A stretch of 64,000 nt of DNA from Pseudomonas benzenivorans (GTDB lineage: Bacteria; Pseudomonadota; Gammaproteobacteria; Pseudomonadales; Pseudomonadaceae): positions 1,488,001 to 1,552,000 of the forward strand of contig NZ_CP073346.1 in assembly GCF_024397895.1 (NCBI RefSeq). The letters run 5' to 3'. Under the pieces are notes generated by a model. The model was not told the origin of the DNA, did no database searches, and was given only the letters and a program-made list of their open reading frames with translations. The translations under genes and the position numbers were made by a program. This document shows, piece by piece, positions 8,369 to 19,010 of this stretch (its first letter is position 1; every line of letters starts with the position of its first letter).

Positions 8369-9928
8369 TCAGGCGTGGTCTTCTTTGATGTATTTGATCG
8401 TGGTGTACATCATCAGGCTGATGACCACCAGCAGGGGCAGCGCGGTGATGACCGAGGCCGTCTGCATGGTTTTCAGCCCGCCGAGGAACAGGAACACCAG
8501 CGGCACGATGGCGATGGCGAAACACCAGAACAGGCGGTTGGCGCGCTCCGGCTCCTGGCCTTCGCCCAGCTGCTTGGTGGAGGCGCACGCCATGACATAG
8601 GCTGCCGAGTCGAAGGTGGTGGCCAGCATCACGATGCCGGACAAGGCCACGGCCAGCAGCACCAGGCCGCTCAGGGGCAGGGTCTTGAATATTTCGATGA
8701 TCGCCGGGGCAACGCCCTGGGTATTCACCAGTTCGGAAACCGCCAGGGTCTCGGTGATCTGCAGGTTGATGCCATAGCCGCCCAGCACGATATAGACAAT
8801 GGCGCAGCCAAACGTCCCCCAGCACAGCATGCCCAGCACCACCTCACGAATGGTCCGGCCACGGGAGATGCGCGCAGTGAACAGGCCCACGAACGGCGCA
8901 TAGGCGATCCACCAGGCCCAGTAGAACACCGTCCAGGCCTGCGGGAAGCCGCTCTGGTTGACGCTGTCGGTCCAGGTGCTCATGCGCATGTAGTTTTCCA
9001 CCGCATAGCCGACCGAATCCATGCCGAGCGCCAGAATGAACTTGGTCGGGCCAACCACCAGCACATAGACCACGATCGCCAAAGTGATCACGGTGGCGAA
9101 GGTACTCAGGCGCTTGATGCCCTTGCTCAGGCCCAGGCCGCTGCTGACGGTGAACACGGCCGTACAGACCAGGATGATGGCGGCGTCCAGGTAGACACTG
9201 GCGTTGATCCCCAGCACCGATGCCAGGGCTCCGCCGATCATCGGCGTACCCAGCCCAAGCGAAGTCGCAGCGGCACCCAGCACACCGAAGATGACCAGAT
9301 AATCGATAAAGGTACCGACCGGGCCATCGACCAGATCACCGAGCGCACCGCGGCAGGCCTCGCTGATCTTGTAGATGTGCTTCTTGCGCACGTAGTAGAT
9401 ATAGGAAATGGCAATGCTCGGGATGCAGAACACGGCCCAGGCGCTTGGCCCCCAGTGGAACATGCCGTACGCCTGACCCACGGCGTACATCTCCGTGGTC
9501 TTGGCTTCCAGACCGAAGGGCGTCCACGCGTAGTGATAGCCCCACTCGGTGCCGGCCCAGAGCATCAGGCCGGAGGCGATACCGGACAGGAACACCATGC
9601 TGGTCCACGCGAACTTGGAGAAATCGGGAGCCGCCGTTTTGTCCGCGCTGAGCTTGATGTCGCCGTAACGAGAAAAGGCCAGCGCGACGGAAAAGATCAA
9701 AGAGATCAAACAGACGCCGAGATAGGCGAAGTCAAAGGTGTGAGTAGTCCACTTGAACAGATCGTTGATTACCGCCGAGCCCTGCTCGGGAAACAGAATC
9801 AGGGGGATGGATACGGACAACACGATCAGCATGCTGACGATCTGCATTGACCTGTTGGTTTCGAGCCCTGTCGACAGGACTGCGGCCACCGGTGCATCCA
9901 GTGGCACGTCCGCTACTTTCACATTCAT
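8369..9928 (-). CDS. BCCT family transporter
   Basis: 519 residues with about 12 hydrophobic segments. The BCCT signature is present: AWTVFYWAWWIAYAPFVG followed by ARISRGRTIREVV. This family imports betaines, choline, carnitine or related zwitterions. Two places differ from sodium-coupled betaine carriers such as BetP: the glycine-rich TM3 motif reads GIASG (residues 116-120) rather than GxGxG, and the third tryptophan of the aromatic box is tyrosine (WWIAY). Substrate and coupling ion may therefore differ. It is cotranscribed with the two enolase-like genes, which suggests it imports their substrate. Confidence 0.9.
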   Translation of the reverse strand: MNVKVADVPLDAPVAAVLSTGLETNRSMQIVSMLIVLSVSIPLILFPEQGSAVINDLFKWTTHTFDFAYLGVCLISLIFSVALAFSRYGDIKLSADKTAAPDFSKFAWTSMVFLSGIASGLMLWAGTEWGYHYAWTPFGLEAKTTEMYAVGQAYGMFHWGPSAWAVFCIPSIAISYIYYVRKKHIYKISEACRGALGDLVDGPVGTFIDYLVIFGVLGAAATSLGLGTPMIGGALASVLGINASVYLDAAIILVCTAVFTVSSGLGLSKGIKRLSTFATVITLAIVVYVLVVGPTKFILALGMDSVGYAVENYMRMSTWTDSVNQSGFPQAWTVFYWAWWIAYAPFVGLFTARISRGRTIREVVLGMLCWGTFGCAIVYIVLGGYGINLQITETLAVSELVNTQGVAPAIIEIFKTLPLSGLVLLAVALSGIVMLATTFDSAAYVMACASTKQLGEGQEPERANRLFWCFAIAIVPLVFLFLGGLKTMQTASVITALPLLVVISLMMYTTIKYIKEDHA

Positions 9929-9981
9929 TGCATGACCTCTTAGTTCTTGTACTTGTTGAGAGTTGCCGCGATTGGAAGACT

Positions 9982-10025
9982 CTGAAAAATCCGGTTATTG
10001 CCAGATGGCACCCAGACTTTTTCAG
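9982..10025. repeat. inverted repeat CTGAAAAA/TTTTTCAG
   Basis: CTGAAAAA (9982-9989) and TTTTTCAG (10018-10025) form 8-bp arms around a 28-base spacer. They lie in the 272-base gap between the FAD oxidoreductase and BCCT genes. This could attenuate read-through between the two genes or be an operator for a separate BCCT promoter. The arms are A/T-rich and the loop is long, so it is not a standard terminator. Confidence 0.4.
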
Positions 10026-10200
10026 ACCGTTCCAGGTTGCAGCGCCTGCCTGACTCCAGAGCCTTTTCCCTTCCGCCCAGCGGGCTTGAGGGGTAACCGT
10101 TACGGTGCTCGGCGATCAGTCAGAACGATGCGAACCGGATTCTCTTGGAGATGCAAAATCATCGGAATCAATAAATTAGCCACCATTGCCCACTGAAAAT

Positions 10201-11541
10201 TTATGGCTGCTGCATCAGGTAGGCCATATGCCCGCCTTCGAGCGCCTGGAAGGAAATTTCTTCCTTGATCGCCAGGTCCGCCGCCAACGCGGCCGCCCGG
10301 CCATATTCGAAGCACTGCGCGGTGACCCGGCAGCTGGCCAGCGCCTCGTGTTCGCTGCTCAGGCAGCGGCCGGCGACGATGAGGTTCCTGCCGACCTTGG
10401 GTACCAGGGTGTGGAACGGCACTTCGTAGTAGTCGTCGACCAGCCACTCGGTCTTCGGCTTGGCGCCGTAGTGCAGCTCGATCGGCCAGGAGGTCCTGGC
10501 GATGGCGTCGCTGAACTTGCGCTTGCTGATCACATCGTCGTTGGTCAGGCGCGCCACCCCGTCGATGGAGCGGGTCTGACGCACGCCCACTTCGGTGGCG
10601 TAGTCGATGAAGTAGCTGTCTTCACAGCCGGGCACGTTGGCCTTCATGAAGTCGAAGAAGGCCTTGGCCTGATAGATGGAGAACTGCTCCGCCTCGCTGT
10701 GGTCGACCGGGTCGGTGACGTCCAGGGCACGCTTGTCGAAACCGGTGATCTTGGTGGCATTGACCAGCAGTTCACCGGGATTGACCGTGGGGAATAGCCA
10801 GACCTTCTTGCGCAGCAATTCATCCTGGGCTTCGAGCATGCTCACCACCTTGGGCGGCGAGATGGTGTCCTGGCCCCAGTAGGCCAGGTACTTGGGCAGG
10901 TCGACGTTACCGACCTTGAACATCATGGTGGGGTTCTGAATGACGCCGTTGTTACCCTTGGTGGTCTTCAGGCCCATCTTGTAGACCACATCCGCATCGC
11001 CGCTGGCATCGATGACCTTCTTGGCGTAGACCGCGGTGAACCCCGACTTGGTGTGCAGCACCATGCCCTTGAGCTCTTCCTCCTCGGCAATCACATCGAT
11101 CATCTGGGTGTGATACAGCACGGTGACCTTGGCCGCGCGCAGCATGTCGGTGGCGACCTTCTTGTACTTGGCGCAGTCGTGGGTGGCGACCCAGGTCTTG
11201 CCGTAGATCTGCGGCTCGGTCAGCCCGCCCTCGCGGTACAACGCATCGCGGAAGCGTTCGGCGAAGCCGAAGATGATCTGTTCCGGCGTAGCTTTGCTCG
11301 GGTCTTCGACCGTCATGTACAGGCCGCAGATGGTGCCGGACAGACCGGCGACGGCCGCGCCGCCACAGAATCCCAGGCGTTCGATGAGCAACACGCTGCG
11401 CCCGCCCTCACCCGCCGTGACGGCCGCGGCGATGCCGGCCGGCCCTCCGCCGACCACCACGACGTCGAAGTGGCCGAAGCAGTTCAGCTCGGCCTTGAAT
11501 CCGGAGGGAAGATTGCGGGTGTAGGTCATCTGGTTACTCAC
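10201..11541 (-). CDS. FAD-dependent oxidoreductase (FAD-binding dinucleotide-fold family)
   Basis: 446 residues. The N-terminal Rossmann motif is VVVGGGPAGIAAAVTAGEGG, with the adenosine-binding acidic residue in LLIERLGFCGG. A second nucleotide-contact stretch, VIDASGDADVVY, and a C-terminal FAD-closing segment (NLIVAGRCLSSEHEALAS, then RVTAQC) are also present. This matches the family of soluble FAD-dependent oxidoreductases often found in catabolic operons. It is the first gene of the minus-strand unit with BCCT, enolase-like A and B and GntR. It probably oxidises or reduces the imported compound or an intermediate; the substrate cannot be told. Confidence 0.85.
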   Translation of the reverse strand: MSNQMTYTRNLPSGFKAELNCFGHFDVVVVGGGPAGIAAAVTAGEGGRSVLLIERLGFCGGAAVAGLSGTICGLYMTVEDPSKATPEQIIFGFAERFRDALYREGGLTEPQIYGKTWVATHDCAKYKKVATDMLRAAKVTVLYHTQMIDVIAEEEELKGMVLHTKSGFTAVYAKKVIDASGDADVVYKMGLKTTKGNNGVIQNPTMMFKVGNVDLPKYLAYWGQDTISPPKVVSMLEAQDELLRKKVWLFPTVNPGELLVNATKITGFDKRALDVTDPVDHSEAEQFSIYQAKAFFDFMKANVPGCEDSYFIDYATEVGVRQTRSIDGVARLTNDDVISKRKFSDAIARTSWPIELHYGAKPKTEWLVDDYYEVPFHTLVPKVGRNLIVAGRCLSSEHEALASCRVTAQCFEYGRAAALAADLAIKEEISFQALEGGHMAYLMQQP

Positions 11542-11569
11542 TCATCACGAACAATATTTGAAATATATC

Positions 11570-11583
11570 TTGAATATACTCAA
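11570..11583. promoter_or_regulatory. candidate GntR operator, TTGAATATACTCAA
   Basis: An imperfect 14-bp palindrome (12 of 14 positions symmetric, TTGARTATAYTCAA) lies 29 bases upstream of the FAD oxidoreductase start, inside an A/T-rich patch that stands out from the surrounding GC-rich DNA. Position and symmetry suit the operator of the GntR repressor coded at the end of the same unit. The sequence shows the palindrome; the binding is inferred. Confidence 0.5.
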
Positions 11584-14367
<2,784 letters not shown>

Positions 14368-14451
14368 TCGCAGCGCGCAGGCCTCTCGGGGCCTGTCCAT
14401 CTGCGCTGCCGCGACCTGGCCCGGATCACCCGGTTTCAGGCTGCGGCTTCC

Positions 14452-14482
14452 AAAAAAGCCGGGCCCCTGGGGCCCGGCTTTT
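14452..14482. terminator. bidirectional Rho-independent terminator
   Basis: A near-perfect stem AAAAGCCGGGCCCC / GGGGCCCGGCTTTT (14454-14467 and 14469-14482) is flanked by A and T runs on opposite sides, so it can stop katG on the plus strand and the LysR gene ending at 14512 on the minus strand. Confidence 0.9.
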
Positions 14483-14511
14483 CCGTTTCTCAACCCTCGT
14501 CATCGCCGCCT

Positions 14512-15408
14512 TCAGCGACCCGCCGCACAGACCTCCCAGACCAGCCCACGCAGCCAGCGATGGACCGGATCGGCGTCCATGCGCGGGTGCCAGAGCATGG
14601 CAATGGTGATCTCCGGCGTAACAATCGGCAGGGCGAAACTGTGCATGCCGGCGCGCAGGTTGCCGGTGTGCAGTTCCGGTACGGTGGCTATCAGGTCCGA
14701 GGCCTGGGCGAGCGCCAGGGCGGCCGCAAAGCCGCCGACGATGGTCGCGATCTCCCGCTCCAGCCCCTGCGCGCTCAAGGCGTCGTCGATCAGTCCCTGG
14801 TCGCGTCCGCGCCGCGTCAGGCCGATGTGCCGGCCGGCCGCATAACGGGCCGGCGTGATCGCGCCCTGACTCAAGGAATGCCCCGCCCGCACCACGCCCA
14901 CGAAGCGGTCGCGGAACAGCGCCCGGGTGCGCACTTCCGGCCCCATGGCACCGCTCACGACGCCGGTTTCCAGGTCGACGGAGGCGTCGCGAAGCGGCCC
15001 GCTGTCCTTGTCCAGCTTCGGCACGAAGCGCAGCCGCACGCCGGGCGCCTGTTCGCTGACGCGGGCAATCAGCTCCGGCCCGAAGTTTTCCACGAAACCC
15101 TCGCGGGTCCGCAGCGTGAAGGTGCGCACGAGGTGCTGGAGGCTGGGCGCCTCGGCAGGTCGCAGAACCGCCTCCACGTCCTGCACCAGCTGGCCGACCC
15201 GCTCGCGTAGCTCCAGCGCTCGGGGCGTCGGCACGAGGCCGCGGCCGGCCCTCACCAGCAGCGGATCGCCAGTGGTCTCGCGCAGCCGCGCCAGTGCCCG
15301 GCTCATGGCCGAGGGGCTCAGGCGCAGGCGCTCGGCGGCGCGGGCCACGCTGCCCTCGGCGAGCAACACATCCAGGGTGATCAGCAGATTGAAATCGGGC
15401 GTCGACAT
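14512..15408 (-). CDS. LysR-family transcriptional regulator
   Basis: 298 residues. N-terminal HTH: FNLLITLDVLLAEGSVARAA followed by SPSAMSRALARLRE; the rest is the effector-binding domain. It is divergent from a small frame and an MFS exporter starting at 15751, a common arrangement in which the LysR protein controls the efflux pump. Its start is at 15408 and the shared promoter region is 15409-15538. Inducer unknown. Confidence 0.9.
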   Translation of the reverse strand: MSTPDFNLLITLDVLLAEGSVARAAERLRLSPSAMSRALARLRETTGDPLLVRAGRGLVPTPRALELRERVGQLVQDVEAVLRPAEAPSLQHLVRTFTLRTREGFVENFGPELIARVSEQAPGVRLRFVPKLDKDSGPLRDASVDLETGVVSGAMGPEVRTRALFRDRFVGVVRAGHSLSQGAITPARYAAGRHIGLTRRGRDQGLIDDALSAQGLEREIATIVGGFAAALALAQASDLIATVPELHTGNLRAGMHSFALPIVTPEITIAMLWHPRMDADPVHRWLRGLVWEVCAAGR

Positions 15409-15538
15409 ACCGCAACCCTAGCAGGGTCCAGCCAATATATGGCGTCAAACGCAACAATAAACTGCAAATGCTGCGCCTTCCGCCCTGTCCCGTACCGGCC
15501 TAGGATCCTGAAACCACCCAGTGCCAGAGGTCGACATC

Positions 15539-15754
15539 ATGAAATGCATCGCAGAGCCAGGCGCAACACGAGAGCAGACCGCAGTCGCCGGACGTTCACT
15601 GCCCCCCGCCGCCACCTGCAGCGCCGAGGAGGTGGTCACGGCCTTGGCGGGCGAACTCAGGATCGAGCAGGCCGGTCGGCTCGGGCGCGTAATAGAGATC
15701 GACGCGGGCAGCCGCACCGCCATCGATCGTCGGGTGCGGGGCGTACGGTCATGA
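15539..15754 (+). CDS. small hypothetical protein, translationally coupled to MFS gene
   Basis: A 71-residue frame (MKCIAEPGATREQTAV...) begins at an ATG preceded by AGAGGT and ends with TGA overlapping the ATG of the MFS gene (ATGA at 15751). The middle (TCSAEEVVTALAGELRIEQA) looks able to fold as helix. I do not recognise the family. It may be a leader peptide, a remnant of a longer enzyme, or not translated at all. The ATGA overlap is the main support. Confidence 0.35.
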   Translation: MKCIAEPGATREQTAVAGRSLPPAATCSAEEVVTALAGELRIEQAGRLGRVIEIDAGSRTAIDRRVRGVRS

Positions 15755-17208
15755 AAACACTGGTCGATAGCATGATCGGGGACGGTGCGCTGCGGGCCCC
15801 TTCGGCTGCCTGGGCGCTGACAGCTCTTTCCCTGAGCATGCTGCTGTCCTCGCTGGGCGTCAGCATCGCCAATGTCGGTTTGCCAACCCTGGCGAGCGCA
15901 TTCGACGCCGCCTTCCAGGACGTGCAGTGGATCGTCCTCGCCTATCTTCTGGCCGTCACCAGCCTGATCGTCAGCGTCGGACGGCTCGGCGACCTCAGCG
16001 GCCGGCGGCGCCTGCTGATGGCCGGCATCACCTTGTTCACCCTGGCCTCGCTGCTGTGCGCCCTGGCGCCCACGCTCTGGCTGCTGATCGCCGCCCGGGC
16101 GATGCAGGGGCTGGGCGCGGCGATCATGATGGCGCTGACCCTGGCCTTCGTCGGTGAAACGGTGCCCAAGGAAAAAACCGGTAGCGCCATGGGCCTGCTC
16201 GGCACCCTGTCCGCGATAGGCACCGCGCTCGGCCCGTCGCTCGGCGGCATCCTGATCGACAGTTTCGGCTGGCCGGCGATCTTCCTCATCAAGATCCCCC
16301 TGGGCATCCTGGCGCTGCTGCTCGCCTGGCGCTTCCTGCCGGCCGACCGCCGGGACTCATCGGCAGAGCGGCCACGCTTCGACCACCTGGGCACCCTGCT
16401 GCTGACCCTGACGCTCGCGGCCTATGCGCTCGCCATGACCATCGGAGGGGGCCGTTTCGGCCCACTCAACCTGGCGCTACTGCTGGCTGCAGGCTGCGGG
16501 CTGGGCCTGTTCCTGCTCGCCGAAGCCAGGGCGGCGTCGCCGCTGGTGCGCCTGGCGATGTTCCGCGATCGGCAGCTGAGCGCCGGCTTCGTGATGAGTG
16601 CGCTGGTCACCACCGTGGTGATGACCACCCTGGTGGTCGGGCCGTTCTACCTGTCCGGCGCGCTGGCGCTCGACGCGGCTCAGGTCGGCCTGGTGATGTC
16701 CTGCGGTCCGCTGGTCGCCGCCCTGACCGGCGTACCGGCCGGCCGCCTGGTGGATCGCCTCGGCCCACCGCGCATCAGCCACCTCGGGCTCGGCGCCATG
16801 GCACTCGGCTGCGGCGCGTTGCCCTTGCTGCCGACGGCCTCTGGCGTGCCGGGCTACATCGTCCCGCTTCTCGTCATCACCGCCGGCTATGCGCTGTTCC
16901 AGGCTGCCAACAACACGGCCGTCATGGGCAACATCAGCGCGCAGCAACGCGGCGTCGTATCGGGCCTGCTCAACCTGTCGCGCAACCTCGGCCTGCTCAC
17001 CGGCGCCGCCGTGATGGGCGCCGTGTTCGCCCTCGGCGCGGCCACCACAGCGGTTACAACGGCGCAGCCCGCGGCCGTTGCCAGCGGCATGCGCATCACC
17101 TTCGCCGTCGCCGCGCTGCTGGTTCTCGTGGCGCTCGCCATCGCCGTCGTCAGCCATGCCGCCGCGCGGCCAGAAGCTCGACTGGAGGCAGGCCCTGGCC
17201 AAGGGTAG
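15751..17208 (+). CDS. MFS transporter, DHA2-type (14-TM) drug/multidrug exporter
   Basis: 485 residues, almost wholly hydrophobic, with about 14 membrane segments. Typical features are SIANVGLPTLASAF in TM1, the motif A-like loop GRLGDLSGRRRLL between TM2 and TM3, and antiporter motif C-like sequence GTALGPSLGGILIDSFGW. These place it with proton-driven exporters of the QacA/EmrB class. I used the ATG at 15751 (ATGA overlap); an internal ATG at 15772 is also possible. It is divergent from a LysR regulator, the likely controller. Confidence 0.9.
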   Translation: MKTLVDSMIGDGALRAPSAAWALTALSLSMLLSSLGVSIANVGLPTLASAFDAAFQDVQWIVLAYLLAVTSLIVSVGRLGDLSGRRRLLMAGITLFTLASLLCALAPTLWLLIAARAMQGLGAAIMMALTLAFVGETVPKEKTGSAMGLLGTLSAIGTALGPSLGGILIDSFGWPAIFLIKIPLGILALLLAWRFLPADRRDSSAERPRFDHLGTLLLTLTLAAYALAMTIGGGRFGPLNLALLLAAGCGLGLFLLAEARAASPLVRLAMFRDRQLSAGFVMSALVTTVVMTTLVVGPFYLSGALALDAAQVGLVMSCGPLVAALTGVPAGRLVDRLGPPRISHLGLGAMALGCGALPLLPTASGVPGYIVPLLVITAGYALFQAANNTAVMGNISAQQRGVVSGLLNLSRNLGLLTGAAVMGAVFALGAATTAVTTAQPAAVASGMRITFAVAALLVLVALAIAVVSHAAARPEARLEAGPGQG

Positions 17209-17451
17209 AGGCTGAGGCGTCGGCGCCACTGCCATCGGGCTGCGGGTCGGTTGTCGCCGTTTATATCAGAGGCGCCTATCGACCCGAAGCGACTGGTCGC
17301 GACAGTCTATTAATGGCCGGAAGCAACGGACGTGTAGAGCAGGAAATAATCTGCCCCCTTTGGCCCACGGACCCAGCCAAGACTGAATACAATTGGCGCC
17401 CGATTACCCCGGGCCATGAATATGGCTGCATCGCACAAGGAACTCGCCTCC

Positions 17452-17955
17452 ATGGCCTCCCCAGATAAACAGCAAAAACGCGCCCAGCGGGCCAAAGCCA
17501 AGGCCAAGCAGAACCGTTCGGGCAAGGCCAGAGCCAAAGCCCATGTCGTACATCCGCTGCTGGCCGACCCGCTGATCAACGAGCCGTTCGATGATGTCGA
17601 AATCGACCTGAGCACCTTCGACTTCAAAGACATCGCAGATAATGGTTTCGACCCGGCGGACTTTTACGATCTGTTCCAGGCGATGAAAGTCGGCGAAGGC
17701 ATCAGCCTGCTGGCGATGTGCCTGGTGTTCCTGCAATACCCGGTGCTGGAGCTGGTGGTCGCCGAGGAGGAGGAAGACGCGGCCACCGACTTCATGATGG
17801 GCCTGCTGATCACCTATCGCGGGATCTTCCACGATGAAGACGAAGACACGGCGGTGGACTGGATCAGCGCCGACGCCTTCCTGGACGCCTACAACGAAGC
17901 CTCGATGATCCTGCAGAAGAAATACGCTCGCGACGCCCCAGGCGCAGGCGTTTAG
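17452..17955 (+). CDS. conserved hypothetical protein with basic N-terminus and acidic body
   Basis: 167 residues. A strongly basic, Ala/Lys/Arg-rich start (KQQKRAQRAKAKAKQNR) is followed by an acidic helical body (EEEEDAATDFMMGLL; DEDEDTAVDW). I know no function for this family. The ATG at 17452 has AAGGAA about nine bases upstream; an earlier in-frame ATG at 17416 lacks a site. It is monocistronic, with no obvious partner. The basic tail could bind nucleic acid or ribosomes, but that is a guess. Confidence 0.75.
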   Translation: MASPDKQQKRAQRAKAKAKQNRSGKARAKAHVVHPLLADPLINEPFDDVEIDLSTFDFKDIADNGFDPADFYDLFQAMKVGEGISLLAMCLVFLQYPVLELVVAEEEEDAATDFMMGLLITYRGIFHDEDEDTAVDWISADAFLDAYNEASMILQKKYARDAPGAGV

Positions 17956-18189
17956 CCGCGCGCCCAGATGCCACTGTGGGCACGCCCATTCGGCCGGTGT
18001 GCGGACCCGCCGGCAGCGGTCAGTGCGCTGAATCGGCCGATCACTGCGCTTGCCCGGCAGTGGCCGGTCACACAGGAACGCAACGGCCCCTTCACGGCCA
18101 ATCGCCGGCCTTGGTTGACCGCCAACCTCCCCTACGCCCGCGATGGCGCAGTGCTTTCCCGCCGCGCTTTTCCAGGTTCCCTCGCGGCG

Positions 18190-19008
18190 TCAGCCGGCGA
18201 GGCTGGACATCGCCTGCACCTCGGCCGCCCCCGCGTCGGCGAGGGCGCGTTTGCCGCGGATGGTCAGGTCGCTGACGAATTCGAACTGGTCACGCAGGTC
18301 GAACGGATAGGCTTTCAACTGGTAGTGGGTGCCGAGCGGAGTCTGGGCCAGCATGACCAGCACGGGCTTGTCGTACTCCAGGTAGGCACTGGTCATGGCC
18401 ACATCGCGCAGCGCCGCGCGCACCCGGGCGGAGTCATGGTCAGGCGCGACGTAGAACGACGCCACGCACATCAGGGTGTGGGCGCCGTCGTTGGCGTTGG
18501 AGATGTTGCTTTTCCAGATCTTGTCGTGCGGCACGTGGATGACGTTGTCGGCCGGTGTGCAGATCTCGATCGCGCGCATGCCCACCGAGCGCACTTCGCC
18601 GTAATCGCCATCGATCTCGACCCAGTCGCCGGGGCGGTAGGGGCGCTCGAAGATGGCCACGATGCCGGCAATCAGGCTGCTCGCGTAGTCCTTGAAGGCG
18701 AAACCCAGCGCCACGCCCATCGCGCCCGATATGACGAGAAAGTTCTGGAAGGTGATGTTGAAGATGAGCGGGATCACCCACAGCACCGCCATCACCAACA
18801 GCAGCATGCGGATGATCGGCACCCCGCCCAGCAGGTACAGGCGCAGCTGGCTCGGCCCCCGCTCGGCGAGGTACGGCAGCAGCTTGCGGGCGACCAGGAT
18901 GACCAGCCAGGTGCCGGCCAGGATCAAGCCGATCTTGGTGAAACTGATGTCCTGCAGGTCGTGGATCAGCTGGGCAGCCTGCTGCTGACTGTCGTTCGCG
19001 GCGGCCAT
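18190..19008 (-). CDS. small-conductance mechanosensitive channel (MscS) family protein
   Basis: 272 residues. Two N-terminal membrane segments are followed by the pore-lining helix and Gly/Ala-rich packing (ISGAMGVALGFAFKDYASSL), then the beta-domain motif ERPYRPGDWVEIDGDYGEV, all diagnostic of MscS. It would open on membrane tension to release solutes. It starts two bases after the stop of the upstream gene, so the two are cotranscribed. The start MAAANDSQQQ at 19008 fits the family better than longer in-frame starts, which run into the neighbour. Confidence 0.92.
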   Translation of the reverse strand: MAAANDSQQQAAQLIHDLQDISFTKIGLILAGTWLVILVARKLLPYLAERGPSQLRLYLLGGVPIIRMLLLVMAVLWVIPLIFNITFQNFLVISGAMGVALGFAFKDYASSLIAGIVAIFERPYRPGDWVEIDGDYGEVRSVGMRAIEICTPADNVIHVPHDKIWKSNISNANDGAHTLMCVASFYVAPDHDSARVRAALRDVAMTSAYLEYDKPVLVMLAQTPLGTHYQLKAYPFDLRDQFEFVSDLTIRGKRALADAGAAEVQAMSSLAG

Positions 19009-19010
19009 GT

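Noticed and set aside
6149..9850. Long plus-strand frames over the enolase and BCCT genes
   Set aside because: The minus-strand genes have conserved motifs and overlapping starts and stops; the plus-strand products are His/Gln/Arg-rich nonsense.
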